Positions 16,938-24,820 of a stretch of 64,000 nt of DNA are shown here, piece by piece; position 1 is the stretch's first letter; every line of letters starts with the position of its first letter. Below the pieces are notes generated by a model, which saw only the letters and a list, made by a program, of their open reading frames with translations, was not told where the DNA came from and did not search any database. The position numbers and the translations under genes are program-made. This stretch comes from Acidithiobacillus marinus (GTDB lineage: Bacteria; Pseudomonadota; Gammaproteobacteria; Acidithiobacillales; Acidithiobacillaceae). Where the stretch lies: contig NZ_MXAV01000036.1 of assembly GCF_002847505.1 (NCBI RefSeq), positions 62,001-126,000 of the forward strand. Reading direction: 5' to 3'.

Positions 16938-17081
16938 CTACATTCTACCCTTGTGGTGTGCAGGCCCTTTATCCTTTTTCGGGTGATGCTTTCCCCACCA
17001 GTCAATGGCCACCACCACCACCGCCGTGCCAATCACCGCCAAAAAGGTGACGCCCAACAATCCCATGATCTTACCGCTCAT
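16938..17081 (-). CDS. Small single-helix membrane protein
   Basis: A 47-residue protein beginning MSGKIMGLLGVTFLAVIGTA with one membrane helix (VTFLAVIGTAVVVVAIDWW) and a basic His/Lys tail. A longer start at 17162 is possible but the extra residues look non-native. It lies upstream of the point where the insertion sequence entered and may have been co-transcribed with higA copy 2 before the insertion. Function unknown. Confidence 0.4.
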   Translation of the reverse strand: MSGKIMGLLGVTFLAVIGTAVVVVAIDWWGKHHPKKDKGPAHHKGRM

Positions 17082-17158
17082 CCCGCACCCCATGAAACGC
17101 CCAGAAAGCGCCGGATTACAGCAACCATATTTTGAACGGCTTGTGTTATATAGGGGGT

Positions 17159-17569
17159 TCAACCCGCAAACACTTCGATTCCCACACTGAACCGTTTTGC
17201 CAGTGCTACCGCCTGCCGTAAATTGATGCTTCGTTTTCCTGCAAGCACTTCCGACACCTTGGCCTGATTGCCTACTTCCGGTATGTCACATTGGCGTAAG
17301 CCATGCTGCGCCATCAGAAACGCCAAGGCTTCCGTCGCTGTCATGGCCTCCGGCAAGGGATAGTGCCCGGACTCATAAGCTTCCATCAAATCCCCGACCA
17401 TAGCGGCCAGGCTCGCCAAGGGGTGGGATTCATCCGCACCTCCCGCGTCCAGAATGATATCCAGCGATTTCACCAACGCCTGATATTCCGCATCGTTTGT
17501 GGGCGGGGTCAGTAGCGGCGCAACATAAGACCAATGTGCCAATGCCGAATCCAGTTGTGCATTATTCAT
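17159..17569 (-). CDS. higA: HigA antitoxin of an intact higBA module
   Basis: A 136-residue antitoxin of the HigA-2 type. The C-terminal HTH is visible (LRQCDIPEVGNQAKVSEVLAGKRSINLRQAVALAKRF), with an N-terminal acidic region of about 60 residues that should wrap the toxin. It neutralises HigB and represses the operon. Its start overlaps the end of the toxin gene by 4 nt. This protein is not similar to the solitary HigA proteins at 11049 and 14565. Confidence 0.88.
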   Translation of the reverse strand: MNNAQLDSALAHWSYVAPLLTPPTNDAEYQALVKSLDIILDAGGADESHPLASLAAMVGDLMEAYESGHYPLPEAMTATEALAFLMAQHGLRQCDIPEVGNQAKVSEVLAGKRSINLRQAVALAKRFSVGIEVFAG

Positions 17570-17850
17570 TTCCAGTCTCCTCTATCATAAGCCTTGTGCG
17601 TCATCACCGCCCGTACAAACACTTTCCCGGTGTTGAAATGAATGGCGGCAATCAGCCGGAGCTTGTTGCCACCCACGTCGAACACATATTTGTCGCCCAC
17701 CTTGTCCACCGCAGGAAAGCAGGCTTTCACTTCCGCAAAATTCTGCCACTGCACCCGCTTCGTCAGTCGATACCACTGCTCCAAAGCCCCGCTGCAATCT
17801 GTGAAGTCACGCTGGGCCTGCAGTATTTTGGTGCGGGAAATAATGTGCAT
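17566..17850 (-). CDS. higB: HigB-type mRNA interferase toxin
   Basis: A 94-residue RelE-superfamily toxin of the HigB (YgjN-like) group: MHIISRTKILQAQRDF at the start, VFDVGGNKLRLIAAIHF and VFVRAVMTHKAYDRGDW at the end, where the conserved H-K-Y-D ending lies. Such toxins cut mRNA on the ribosome. The length is full and no key segment is missing, so it is the only intact toxin-antitoxin pair in this island. Toxin-first gene order with overlap is usual for higBA. Confidence 0.88.
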   Translation of the reverse strand: MHIISRTKILQAQRDFTDCSGALEQWYRLTKRVQWQNFAEVKACFPAVDKVGDKYVFDVGGNKLRLIAAIHFNTGKVFVRAVMTHKAYDRGDWK

Positions 17851-17947
17851 GGCCTGATGTTATCCCTATATGGGATGATGTCAAGCCGCATAGCAAGGAG
17901 CAAGTAAAGGTATAACGTCTCTGGAGGGATTCAGGTAGGGTTAGCAG

Positions 17948-18997
17948 TTACCGGGCTCTCTGCGTTTCTTTAATCCGCCAGTGAACGGTCTGTCCAGCGC
18001 GCAGCGGGATCAAGGCATCTTTTCCGCAGTCTAAGCTTTCTTCTACGGTCCAAGAGGTTTTTTCCAGGATGATGCTGTCCTGGTTGCGGGGAAGTCGGTA
18101 GAAGTCCGGGCCGTGAAAGCTGGCAAAGGCTTCCAGGCGGTCCAGGGCGTCTGCTGCTGCAAATACTTCGGCATACAGTTCAATGGCGGCGTGAGCCGTA
18201 TAAATACCGGCACAGCCGCAGGCCGATTCCTTGTCCTGACGGGGATGCGGGGCGCTGTCGGTGCCGAGAAAATAGCGGGGATTACCGCTGGTAGCTGCTT
18301 GCACCAGGGCCTGGCGATGGGTTTCTCGCTTAAGGATGGGCAGGCAGTAATGATGAGGCCGGATACCCCCCGCAAAGAGCGCATTGCGATTGAGCAGCAG
18401 ATGGTGGGCGGTAATGGTTGCGGCAAGCTGTGGCCCGGCCTCGGCCACAAACTGGGCGGCGGTGCGGGTGGTGATGTGTTCCAGCACCATGCGCAGGCCT
18501 GGAAAATCCCGGATCAAAGGCTGGAGATGACGCTCGATAAATACGGCCTCGCGATCAAAAACATCCACCTCAGGATCAGTGACTTCGCCGTGCAGAAGGA
18601 GGGGCAGGTCGTGCTTTTGCATGGCTTCGAGCACCTTGTACACCCGTTTGAGGTCCGTAACTCCATTTTCTGAGTGGGTGGTGGCTCCTGCAGGATAATA
18701 TTTCACCGCTTGGATGAAGCCGCTGTTTTTGGCTGCTTCGATTTCACTCACCGTCGTATTATCCGTCAGATAAAGGGTCATGAGCGGCTGGAAAATGCCG
18801 TCTTTTTCCAGTGCTGCCAGTATCCGGTCCCGATAGGCGCTGGCCAGCTCCACCGTGGTGACCGGCGGTTTCAGGTTGGGCATGACAATAGCTCGGGCGA
18901 AGCGTCGGGCAGTGTCGGGCAGCACCGAGGCCATGGTCGCTCCGTCGCGCAGATGCAGATGCCAGTCGTCAGGTCGGATCAGGGTGAGTTCTTGCAC
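17948..18997 (-). CDS. pyrC: Dihydroorotase
   Basis: A 349-residue type II dihydroorotase that closes N-carbamoyl-aspartate to dihydroorotate in pyrimidine synthesis. The metal ligands are visible: DDWHLHLRDG at the start, the lysine that becomes carboxylated in AVKYYPAGATTHS, LLLHGEVTD, LEHITT and the catalytic Asp in FLGTDSAPH. Length is as expected. It is on the same strand as the ParA/TPR genes upstream with a gap of 59 nt, so read-through from the sigma-54 unit is possible, but pyrC is a housekeeping gene and may have its own promoter. Confidence 0.95.
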   Translation of the reverse strand: MQELTLIRPDDWHLHLRDGATMASVLPDTARRFARAIVMPNLKPPVTTVELASAYRDRILAALEKDGIFQPLMTLYLTDNTTVSEIEAAKNSGFIQAVKYYPAGATTHSENGVTDLKRVYKVLEAMQKHDLPLLLHGEVTDPEVDVFDREAVFIERHLQPLIRDFPGLRMVLEHITTRTAAQFVAEAGPQLAATITAHHLLLNRNALFAGGIRPHHYCLPILKRETHRQALVQAATSGNPRYFLGTDSAPHPRQDKESACGCAGIYTAHAAIELYAEVFAAADALDRLEAFASFHGPDFYRLPRNQDSIILEKTSWTVEESLDCGKDALIPLRAGQTVHWRIKETQRAR

Positions 18998-19056
18998 GGC
19001 ATCATCCTCGGCAGGTGAAAACTAACCGGGATGATAAGGGGCTGGTGCCCTGCTTT

Positions 19057-19713
19057 TCAATGCGGGGCAGGGGATGGTGGTACAGGCGTGGTCCCCTTGT
19101 GGGGGGCTGCAGTGGCCTTTCGGGCCGCAGCCTTGCTTTGTACCTGCAGATGATGGTCAATAGCGGCGGCTTCGCGGGGATTCAGAGAGCCGATAAGTGG
19201 CAACAGGACATAGGCTTCGTCAAAGTGCCCCAGACGAATCATGGTGCGAGCGGCGCTACCGTAGGCAATAGCGGCTTCTGGATACCTTCCAGTCATGTAG
19301 TATACATTGCCCAATTCCCCATAAATTCCAGGATGATCGGGCGCTTCCTTGAGCAACTTCTGGTAATCGGCAATGGCTTTCGGGGCGTCCCGTCGCCAGT
19401 AGGCCGCCCGTGCCTGTAACAGAAGCTTGGTTTCCGCCTTGCTCAAGGTTTTGGTCGAAGCTGGTTTGGGCATGGACAGGGCCGGAGGCGCCTTGATGTT
19501 CTTGTGCGGAGGATAAGACTTGGGCACTCCCGCATGGGTAGGTTTTTCGGGTACTGCGGCGGCCGCGTTGGCAATGATGCTACAAGACGAAATCCGGAGA
19601 TGGGCTCCGCTCGTCAACAGTTGCAGTCCGGTTCCCGCAAAAAGACAGGTCATCAGTGCTGCCGCCTTGAAAAGAGGTCGTCTGAGCCAAGAATTGGGGG
19701 AGGAATGATGCAT
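19057..19713 (-). CDS. Membrane-anchored or secreted TPR protein, paralogue 1 of 3
   Basis: A 218-residue protein with an N-terminal hydrophobic segment (LFKAAALMTCLFAGTGLQLL), a Pro/Lys/Ala-rich linker and a TPR-like domain at about residues 90-190 containing KAIADYQKLL, IYGELGNVYYMTGRYPEAAIAYGSAA and LLPLIGSLNP. The same domain occurs at 23958 and 24821. TPR repeats bind partner proteins, so these three proteins may scaffold an envelope assembly. Start MHHSSPNS at 19713 is chosen over 19758. It is the last gene of the run 20982-19057, after a ParA-like ATPase. Confidence 0.65.
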   Translation of the reverse strand: MHHSSPNSWLRRPLFKAAALMTCLFAGTGLQLLTSGAHLRISSCSIIANAAAAVPEKPTHAGVPKSYPPHKNIKAPPALSMPKPASTKTLSKAETKLLLQARAAYWRRDAPKAIADYQKLLKEAPDHPGIYGELGNVYYMTGRYPEAAIAYGSAARTMIRLGHFDEAYVLLPLIGSLNPREAAAIDHHLQVQSKAAARKATAAPHKGTTPVPPSPAPH

Positions 19714-19761
19714 GATAGGTGCGCCTCCATAATTGAGGTTAGATTCGGAAAATAACATGAT

Positions 19762-20382
19762 TCAGTCAGCAAAATGCCTGCATAGTTCCGGATAGAGTGC
19801 AGCTGCCAGTTTTTCCAGTTCATGGCTGGCCTTACTGCGGGCATCCAGTTCGAATACGGCTTGGGCTTCGCTGAGAGAGCGACGAAAGGCCGTGCGTTGT
19901 CCGAGACGCAGACCCAAAGGCTGGAGGCCGGGTAACTCTGCGAGCATGGCTTCCGCTTCATCACTTTCGCGGATGGCATGATGGGTGTCAGCACGATTGA
20001 TGAATGCCCTGACCGGGGGCGCCGACCATTGCCGGCAGACCTCCAGAAAACGCTGGGCTGACCAGATATCCGCCTGACTGGGGCCGACGGGCATCAGGAT
20101 GGCATCTGCAGCTGACAATGCGCGGCGAAAACCGGTTAACTCAGAATAGCTACAGTCCATCACCTGGTAGCGGGCGTCTGTGGCCTTGTCCAGACCAGTA
20201 GCCACAGTAAGCGCGGGATGAATCTGCAGGTCTTGGCGATCATGACAAACGTCCAGCAAAGTCCCCTGTGGGTCCAGATCATACAGTTTTACAGGAACCC
20301 GATAGGCCAGCCACACGGCCAGATTGAAACTGACCGTGCTCTTGCCGGACCCGCCTTTCATGGATGCTATGACCAGACGCAT
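19762..20382 (-). CDS. ParA/MinD-family ATPase
   Basis: A 206-residue P-loop ATPase of the ParA type. The deviant Walker A box reads KGGSGKST after MRLVIASM, switch I contains YDLDPQGTL and the adenine region MPVGPSQADIW. No ParB gene or parS-like site is nearby, and the chromosome partition locus is not here, so this is probably one of the ParA proteins that position a cell-surface machine or other cargo. It lies between a Gly/Pro-rich secreted protein and a TPR protein in a probable operon driven by a sigma-54 promoter at 21079-21094. Confidence 0.82.
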   Translation of the reverse strand: MRLVIASMKGGSGKSTVSFNLAVWLAYRVPVKLYDLDPQGTLLDVCHDRQDLQIHPALTVATGLDKATDARYQVMDCSYSELTGFRRALSAADAILMPVGPSQADIWSAQRFLEVCRQWSAPPVRAFINRADTHHAIRESDEAEAMLAELPGLQPLGLRLGQRTAFRRSLSEAQAVFELDARSKASHELEKLAAALYPELCRHFAD

Positions 20383-20445
20383 CAGTGCCCCATGCCGTTC
20401 TGGGTGAGAACCCATAAGGGTTCCCGGGCGGACCTGATGCTTGAT

Positions 20446-20982
20446 CTAGCGGCCGTATCCATAAGGGGAATACCCGTAGGGTGACTGATAAGGGCCCATG
20501 GGTGGTGGGGGCATGCTGGGACGCATCTGCTGCGGGTACTGTCCCTGGTTGGGCCTGGGATAGGCATAGCCTGGTTGGGGTGTCGGATAACGCGCATAGC
20601 CCTGACTTGGTCCGTAGTAGGGCTGCCTGTAAGATGGTTGCGGATAATAACCATAACTGCCACCCCCTTGATACTCGCCCCGGTAAGGCTGGCCGTATCC
20701 ACCATAGGGGCCGCTGTTCATGTTCATGGGACCGCCGCGTGGACCATTGAAGCTCATCCCACCCATATCCCAGGGACCATTGGAACCTTGCATGGGGCCG
20801 CCATAGCCACTGAAGGGGCCGCTGTTTCCGTTCATCGGACCACTATAACCGGACCAGGGCATATCGCCACCCCAGGGACCCCAAGCGTATGCAGGGGCTG
20901 CGATGAGCATCCCTGCGGCGCCGATGCCGGCTGCGATGGTCAGCGAACGTACAGCCCGTGCGAATTTTGATGAGTGCTGCAT
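20446..20982 (-). CDS. Secreted Gly/Pro/Tyr-rich protein, sulfur-globule-protein-like, paralogue 1
   Basis: A 178-residue exported low-complexity protein. A signal peptide ends at APAYA, followed by WGPWGGDMPWSGYSGPM and repeated GNSGPFSGYGGPM-type units, then a Gln/Tyr/Pro-rich tail ending YGYSPYGYGR. The aromatic/Gly/Pro/Asn composition resembles sulfur globule proteins, and the same WGPW..MPWS entry occurs in the proteins at 25536 and 26134. Start MQHSSKFARAV at 20982 is used. A sigma-54 promoter match lies 97-112 nt upstream. A role in coating or contacting elemental sulfur is inference from composition and from the organism. Confidence 0.7.
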   Translation of the reverse strand: MQHSSKFARAVRSLTIAAGIGAAGMLIAAPAYAWGPWGGDMPWSGYSGPMNGNSGPFSGYGGPMQGSNGPWDMGGMSFNGPRGGPMNMNSGPYGGYGQPYRGEYQGGGSYGYYPQPSYRQPYYGPSQGYARYPTPQPGYAYPRPNQGQYPQQMRPSMPPPPMGPYQSPYGYSPYGYGR

Positions 20983-21078
20983 CACATACTCCTTTTGTCT
21001 TTCAAAAAATACCCGCTTCTTTTGTCGGAAGCCTTTGAAAGGCGCGACTGAGGATGAAGCGGATTCCAAGACTGTATA

Positions 21079-21094
21079 AGCATACTATGTGCCA
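21079..21094 (-). promoter_or_regulatory. Sigma-54 (-24/-12) promoter for the 20982 unit
   Basis: On the minus strand TGGCACATAGTATGCT fits TGGCAC-N5-TTGCT with one mismatch, with exactly 10 nt between GG and GC. It should start transcription near 21069, leaving a leader of about 85 nt before the gene at 20982. Confidence 0.72.
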
Positions 21095-21194
21095 CGTTTT
21101 AACCTTTTGTTTTTTTAGATAACCTTTATCTGGACAAATAGGGTGCATGCAACGTAAATCATAAAAGTTGATGTTTTTTCAATCTGAAATAGAT

Positions 21195-21356
21195 TGTTGC
21201 AGGACAAATGTGGGCAACGCTCATTGCAACACTTGGAGGCGCGGAGAAAATTGAAGGCGAACTGGGGATATGTTGCAAAAGGGCTTGCAACAGCTGTTTC
21301 TGTCTGCTGAGCTTAGGCTGATGATTATGCATCATCATTTTAAATGAATGTTGCAT
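21195..21356. promoter_or_regulatory. Cluster of TGTTGCAA boxes, probable enhancer sites of the sigma-54 activator
   Basis: Five TGTTGCA-type half-sites occur in 162 bp: plus orientation at 21195-21201, 21271-21278 and 21349-21356, minus orientation at 21224-21231 and 21285-21292. The pair at 21271-21292 is TGTTGCAA-N6-TTGCAACA, a perfect 8-bp inverted repeat. They lie between two divergent sigma-54 promoters, at enhancer distance from each. The same box forms a palindrome at 32952-32970. Confidence 0.65.
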
Positions 21357-21408
21357 GTGTCATTTTTTCTTTTCATTGAAATTCTGTAGTTATCAGCAAC
21401 TTAAATTT

Positions 21409-21424
21409 TGGTATGAAATATGCA
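21409..21424 (+). promoter_or_regulatory. Weaker sigma-54 promoter for the SCP2-like gene
   Basis: TGGTATGAAATATGCA keeps the GG-N10-GC core but differs from TGGCAC-N5-TTGCA at three positions. Predicted start of transcription is near 21436, 55 nt before the gene at 21491. Confidence 0.5.
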
Positions 21425-21490
21425 TTATAACTTTGCGTTTTGTGCGCACCTGTTGCGCTGGTGTTTGATGATAAAAATGGAGAGTTAAAA

Positions 21491-21886
21491 ATGGCAGATT
21501 TGTTTTCACCCGCATGGATGGCCCGTTTTGCAGAAGAATGGAACAAGGATCCGGAACTTTCTGGTGCACTGGCTCAGATTGGCTTTAATTCAGTCATAGG
21601 TTATGGCTACCCTGAAGAAGATAAGCCCAGAGCGTTTCTGGTGGTACAAAACGGCAAGGCAACCGCTTCTGGGGTTTATACGGACCAGCCCCTCAATTGG
21701 GATATTCGGGCCCAGCATCCGCAATGGCTGAAGTGGATCGAAAAATCACCGGGAATGACCGGTCTGGGAATGGCCTTTACGACCGGAAAAATCAAATTCA
21801 AGGTGGGGGATTATGCCAGCATGCTCAAAGATCCGCGTATGGCGGGACCCTTTGTGAAAAGTTTTTCGGCTATGTCGAAAATTTAA
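21491..21886 (+). CDS. SCP2 sterol-carrier-domain-like protein
   Basis: A 131-residue cytoplasmic protein with an SCP2-like lipid-binding fold: ALAQIGFNSVIGYGYPEED, the strand pair AFLVVQNGKATASGVYTD, and the C-terminal TTGKIKFKVGDYASMLKDPRM that is typical of the family. Such domains bind lipids or other hydrophobic ligands. The ATG at 21491 has GGAG 8 nt upstream, excluding the ORF start at 21440. It is divergent from the Gly/Pro-rich gene and shares its intergenic regulatory region, so it is probably a member of the same regulon. A hydrophobic ligand such as polysulfane is conceivable but unproven. Confidence 0.7.
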   Translation: MADLFSPAWMARFAEEWNKDPELSGALAQIGFNSVIGYGYPEEDKPRAFLVVQNGKATASGVYTDQPLNWDIRAQHPQWLKWIEKSPGMTGLGMAFTTGKIKFKVGDYASMLKDPRMAGPFVKSFSAMSKI

Positions 21887-21902
21887 TACATATCAAGACG
21901 TA

Positions 21903-21939
21903 ATATCAGGGCTTCTGTATGCTTCAGAAGCCCTGATAT
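21903..21939. terminator. Bidirectional terminator hairpin between convergent genes
   Basis: ATATCAGGGCTTCTG and its exact complement form a 15-bp stem around a 7-nt loop. It lies between the stop of the SCP2-like gene (21886) and the stop of the sigma-54 activator gene (21943). Confidence 0.85.
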
Positions 21940-21942
21940 GTG

Positions 21943-23319
21943 TTAATTGCCCAGGTGGCTATGGCTGTCTTTTCCGGAAATGCCCAAGCGGGACAGATGC
22001 CGCCACAGGGTGACACGATCAATGCCGAGTTCGCGCGCGGCAGCAGCACGATTGCCACCATGTTTATCAAGTAGTTGTAAAAGTTTATCGCGGCCATAAC
22101 CGGCGTCGCTTTCATGGTCCGCAGCAGTGGAGCTGGTCGCTGAGCCCGAATGCATTCTGTCGAGAAAATCCTTGGAAAAGTCACTGTCACTGATTTCCGG
22201 TCCGGCACTGCAAATAGCCACGTATTCCATGACATTGCGCAGTTCCCGAACATTTCCCGGCCAGGGATAATCGAGCAACAGATGTTTTGCTGCGGAACCG
22301 AGTTTTTTCTTGTGACCCCCGGCAGTGATTTTCAGGAAGTGTTCGGCCAGCAGCATGATGTCAGAAGGTCGTTCACGCAGAGCCGGAATCCGGATGGGGA
22401 TCACATTCAGGCGATAGAACAGGTCACTGCGAAAATCACCATTTTCTACCAGTTCCTTGAGATTACGATTGCTGGCTGCCACCACCCGCACATCCACTTG
22501 CTGGGTTTTGGTGCTGCCCACCGGCTCAAAGCGCATGTCTTCCAATACCTTCAGGAGTTTGGCTTGATGATGTTTAGGTAACTCGCTGACTTCATCCAGA
22601 AAGAGGGTGCCGCCATCCGCCGCTGCAAAGCGGCCGATCCGATCAGTGACGGCGCCTGTAAAGGCGCCTTTGACAGAGCCGAAAAACTCGGCTTCAAATA
22701 AATTGTCGGGAATGGCGGCGCAATTCACTTCGATCAGGGCTTTTTTGGCGCGATGACTTTGTTGGTGGAGCAAGCGGACCATCAGCCCCTTTCCCGATCC
22801 GGATTCTCCCTGAAAGATGACGCTGGCATCAGTGGCTGCGACCTGCTCTATCAATTCGAGGGCATCGCGCATATGCGGATCATCGGTAATAAAACCCACA
22901 CTGCGGGTGCCACCCAGAATCCGCTCGGCATGACGCAGCTCGGAAACATCTTCGATGAAAAAAATGCGCCGTTTATGTTGCTTGCGTTCGACCAGACGGG
23001 TTCTGATCTGGAGAGTTTTATGGTCGCCTTCACTGACCGGCAGCAAATGATCCCAACGAATACAGCCTGTTTGCGGGCGACTGACGGCGTCGTCCTGTCC
23101 GGCAGCAATAGCGGCCCGGACCAGTTCTTTTTGCACGCTGCCCCCCGGGATGCTGCGCAGGTGCTCAAGGCTTGGAACCTCCAGTAAGGACTTAGCGGCG
23201 GCGTTGCAGAATTCAATTTTTCCCTGAATATCTGTCAACAAAATCCCTGCATCCATGGAGTCCAGTAATTCGGGCAAGACTTCACAGAGGGTTTCCAGTT
23301 CGGTGCTCAGCGATGCCAT
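21943..23319 (-). CDS. Sigma-54-dependent transcriptional activator, PAS-AAA+-Fis
   Basis: A 458-residue enhancer-binding protein. An N-terminal PAS-like sensor (about 15-125, LLDSMDAGILLTDIQGKIEFCNAAAKSLL) is followed by the AAA+ domain with Walker A GESGSGKG, the sigma-54 contact loop GAFTGA, Walker B GGTLFLDEVSEL and a Fis-type HTH at the end (GNRAAAARELGIDRVTLWRHLSRL). It has no receiver domain, so it is not a simple response regulator; the PAS domain would sense a ligand or redox state directly. The start at 23319 has AGGAG 6-7 nt upstream. It ends the nine-gene run and very likely controls the three sigma-54 promoters found here, including its own operon. Confidence 0.9.
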   Translation of the reverse strand: MASLSTELETLCEVLPELLDSMDAGILLTDIQGKIEFCNAAAKSLLEVPSLEHLRSIPGGSVQKELVRAAIAAGQDDAVSRPQTGCIRWDHLLPVSEGDHKTLQIRTRLVERKQHKRRIFFIEDVSELRHAERILGGTRSVGFITDDPHMRDALELIEQVAATDASVIFQGESGSGKGLMVRLLHQQSHRAKKALIEVNCAAIPDNLFEAEFFGSVKGAFTGAVTDRIGRFAAADGGTLFLDEVSELPKHHQAKLLKVLEDMRFEPVGSTKTQQVDVRVVAASNRNLKELVENGDFRSDLFYRLNVIPIRIPALRERPSDIMLLAEHFLKITAGGHKKKLGSAAKHLLLDYPWPGNVRELRNVMEYVAICSAGPEISDSDFSKDFLDRMHSGSATSSTAADHESDAGYGRDKLLQLLDKHGGNRAAAARELGIDRVTLWRHLSRLGISGKDSHSHLGN

Positions 23320-23353
23320 TGTTTTCTCCTGGGCTAGCACCGCGCTCTCGGGG

Positions 23354-23854
23354 TTACTGGTTGCCATAGGCATTCCCCTGGTACGGATAGCCACTTTGAT
23401 ATTGCGGATTATATCCTGGTGCTACCCCATCATAGGCTTCCTGGCGGGGAGGGGGTAGGGGAGCCCGGGGTCCGTAAGTAGGGTCATTATGATTGAAGGG
23501 CAACATGCCACTGAGAAAGGAAAAAGGTGGAGTGATGTTGCGGTTCAGGCTCCAGAACTCAGCCTGCATCTGCCCGGTGGCCCGCGCCATATAGTTGGTG
23601 GAATGAGTCATTTGCGTCATGTTTCGGGACATGCTGTCCATGTTGCGCTGAATATTGGGACTCATTTTCTGGAACTGCACGGTCATCTCATGCAGATCAT
23701 GGGACATTTCCACGGCCAGATAAAACTCATAGGCCGCCAGCACCAGAAAGGCGACCAGGGCTGCATAAACAATCAGTCTGAGCTGGCGGTCCGAAAGGCC
23801 GGCAATATGATGCTGAGGCTGCGAGGATGACTCCGTAGTCGATTGTTCCGCCAT
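23354..23854 (-). CDS. Single-helix membrane protein with coiled coil and Pro/Gly/Tyr tail
   Basis: A 166-residue bitopic protein. One helix (LRLIVYAALVAFLVLAAYEFYL, about 26-47) precedes a Met/Asn/Gln-rich amphipathic stretch (MTVQFQKMSPNIQRNMDSMSRNMTQM) that looks like a coiled coil, then a tail rich in Pro, Gly, Tyr and Asn ending YPYQGNAYGNQ. No known family. The tail composition echoes the secreted proteins encoded upstream, so it may bind them at the inner membrane. It is followed 34 nt later by the activator gene. Confidence 0.55.
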   Translation of the reverse strand: MAEQSTTESSSQPQHHIAGLSDRQLRLIVYAALVAFLVLAAYEFYLAVEMSHDLHEMTVQFQKMSPNIQRNMDSMSRNMTQMTHSTNYMARATGQMQAEFWSLNRNITPPFSFLSGMLPFNHNDPTYGPRAPLPPPRQEAYDGVAPGYNPQYQSGYPYQGNAYGNQ

Positions 23855-23900
23855 GTTGTTTGGACTCCTGATGAGAAAATGGGGTCTTAAATTACATCGT

Positions 23901-23937
23901 GCCCGGTTTATTCAGCGCTTTTCGCTGTAAACAGGGC
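23901..23937. other. Intercistronic stem-loop
   Basis: GCCC, GTTTA and CAGCG pair in turn with CGCTG, TAAAC and GGGC around a CTTTT loop, with small bulges, giving 14 paired positions. It sits between the TPR gene (stop 23958) and the coiled-coil gene (start 23854), and lacks a T tract. It may protect or process the mRNA. Confidence 0.55.
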
Positions 23938-23957
23938 ATGCTTTACTACTGCTTGCT

Positions 23958-24800
23958 TCAAGCCGGAGGCATCCCGGTTTCCGCTTCCGGGGCGTGAGAA
24001 AGCGCTTCCTGCACTTTTTGCGCTTCTGCCGGATCCAGCCGACCAAGAATAGGAATCAGCGCCGCGCCATCGGCATAGCGTCCTGCATGAATCAGCTGCA
24101 TGGCCGCCTGGCCATAGGCGTTACCGGCCTGATGATAGTGCCCGGTCATATACAGAACATTGCCCAGTTCTCCATAAGCGGCAGGAGAATCAGGGGCTTC
24201 CTGGATCAGGTGATGGTAGTCGGCGATGGCGCCGGTGTAGTCATGATGCCAGAAAGCACCGCGTGCCTGCATGAGTAGCTTGGTCTGATCGGGGGTCAGG
24301 GGCTTGTTGTTATGCGTGATGGCGGCAATGCTGGGAGCACTGGTGACATGCAGGACTTTCTGCGCGGGCTGGGTAGGCGCTGCGGCAGTTTTGCTGGGTT
24401 CATTGGCGGTTATGGCCCAAATGAACAAAATGACAATGATGATCAGCAAAATCAAAATGATCAGGGGGTATCCGACAAAACGGCTGATTCCCCCCTTCTT
24501 TTGGGCGGGTGGTGGTGGAGGGGGAGAATAACTACTGTAACTGGAACTGCTCGCGGCTGCGGCAGCGGCTGCAGCAGCCGCCGCCGCCGCCCTAGCTGCC
24601 GCATCGGCATCTGCAGTGGTGCTGGTGCTGGTGCTGGATTCAGCAGCCTGGTGGGACTGCTCGCTGCCGGTGTGTAACGATTCTGTATCCACATGTGCTG
24701 CGGGAGTTTCGGTTTCTACGATGGTTTCGGTGCTGCCTTCGGCCGGACTGACAACGGCATTTTCGTCATGCAAATGCGGCTCTTCTCGAATGTCACTCAT
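23958..24800 (-). CDS. Bitopic TPR protein with poly-Ala/poly-Pro segment, paralogue 2 of 3
   Basis: A 280-residue protein. The cytoplasmic N-terminal 110 residues are acidic and Ser/Thr-rich, then contain a run of about 13 Ala, a Ser/Tyr patch and six Pro. A single strong helix (YPLIILILLIIIVILFIWAI) follows, then a Pro/Ala linker and the shared periplasmic TPR-like domain (TKLLMQARGAFWHHDYTGAIADYHHL, AAYGELGNVLYMTGHYHQAGNAYGQAA, ILGRLDP). The mixed topology suggests a link between a cytoplasmic partner, perhaps the ParA-like ATPase, and the envelope. No published family recognised. Confidence 0.62.
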   Translation of the reverse strand: MSDIREEPHLHDENAVVSPAEGSTETIVETETPAAHVDTESLHTGSEQSHQAAESSTSTSTTADADAAARAAAAAAAAAAAAASSSSYSSYSPPPPPPAQKKGGISRFVGYPLIILILLIIIVILFIWAITANEPSKTAAAPTQPAQKVLHVTSAPSIAAITHNNKPLTPDQTKLLMQARGAFWHHDYTGAIADYHHLIQEAPDSPAAYGELGNVLYMTGHYHQAGNAYGQAAMQLIHAGRYADGAALIPILGRLDPAEAQKVQEALSHAPEAETGMPPA

Positions 24801-24820
24801 GGTTCCATACTCCTTAAGGA

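Noticed and set aside
10911-17900. Integrase-type island bounded by a duplicated tRNA-Thr 3' end
   Set aside because: No integrase gene and no repeat of the tRNA end were found downstream, so the boundary remains only a suggestion.
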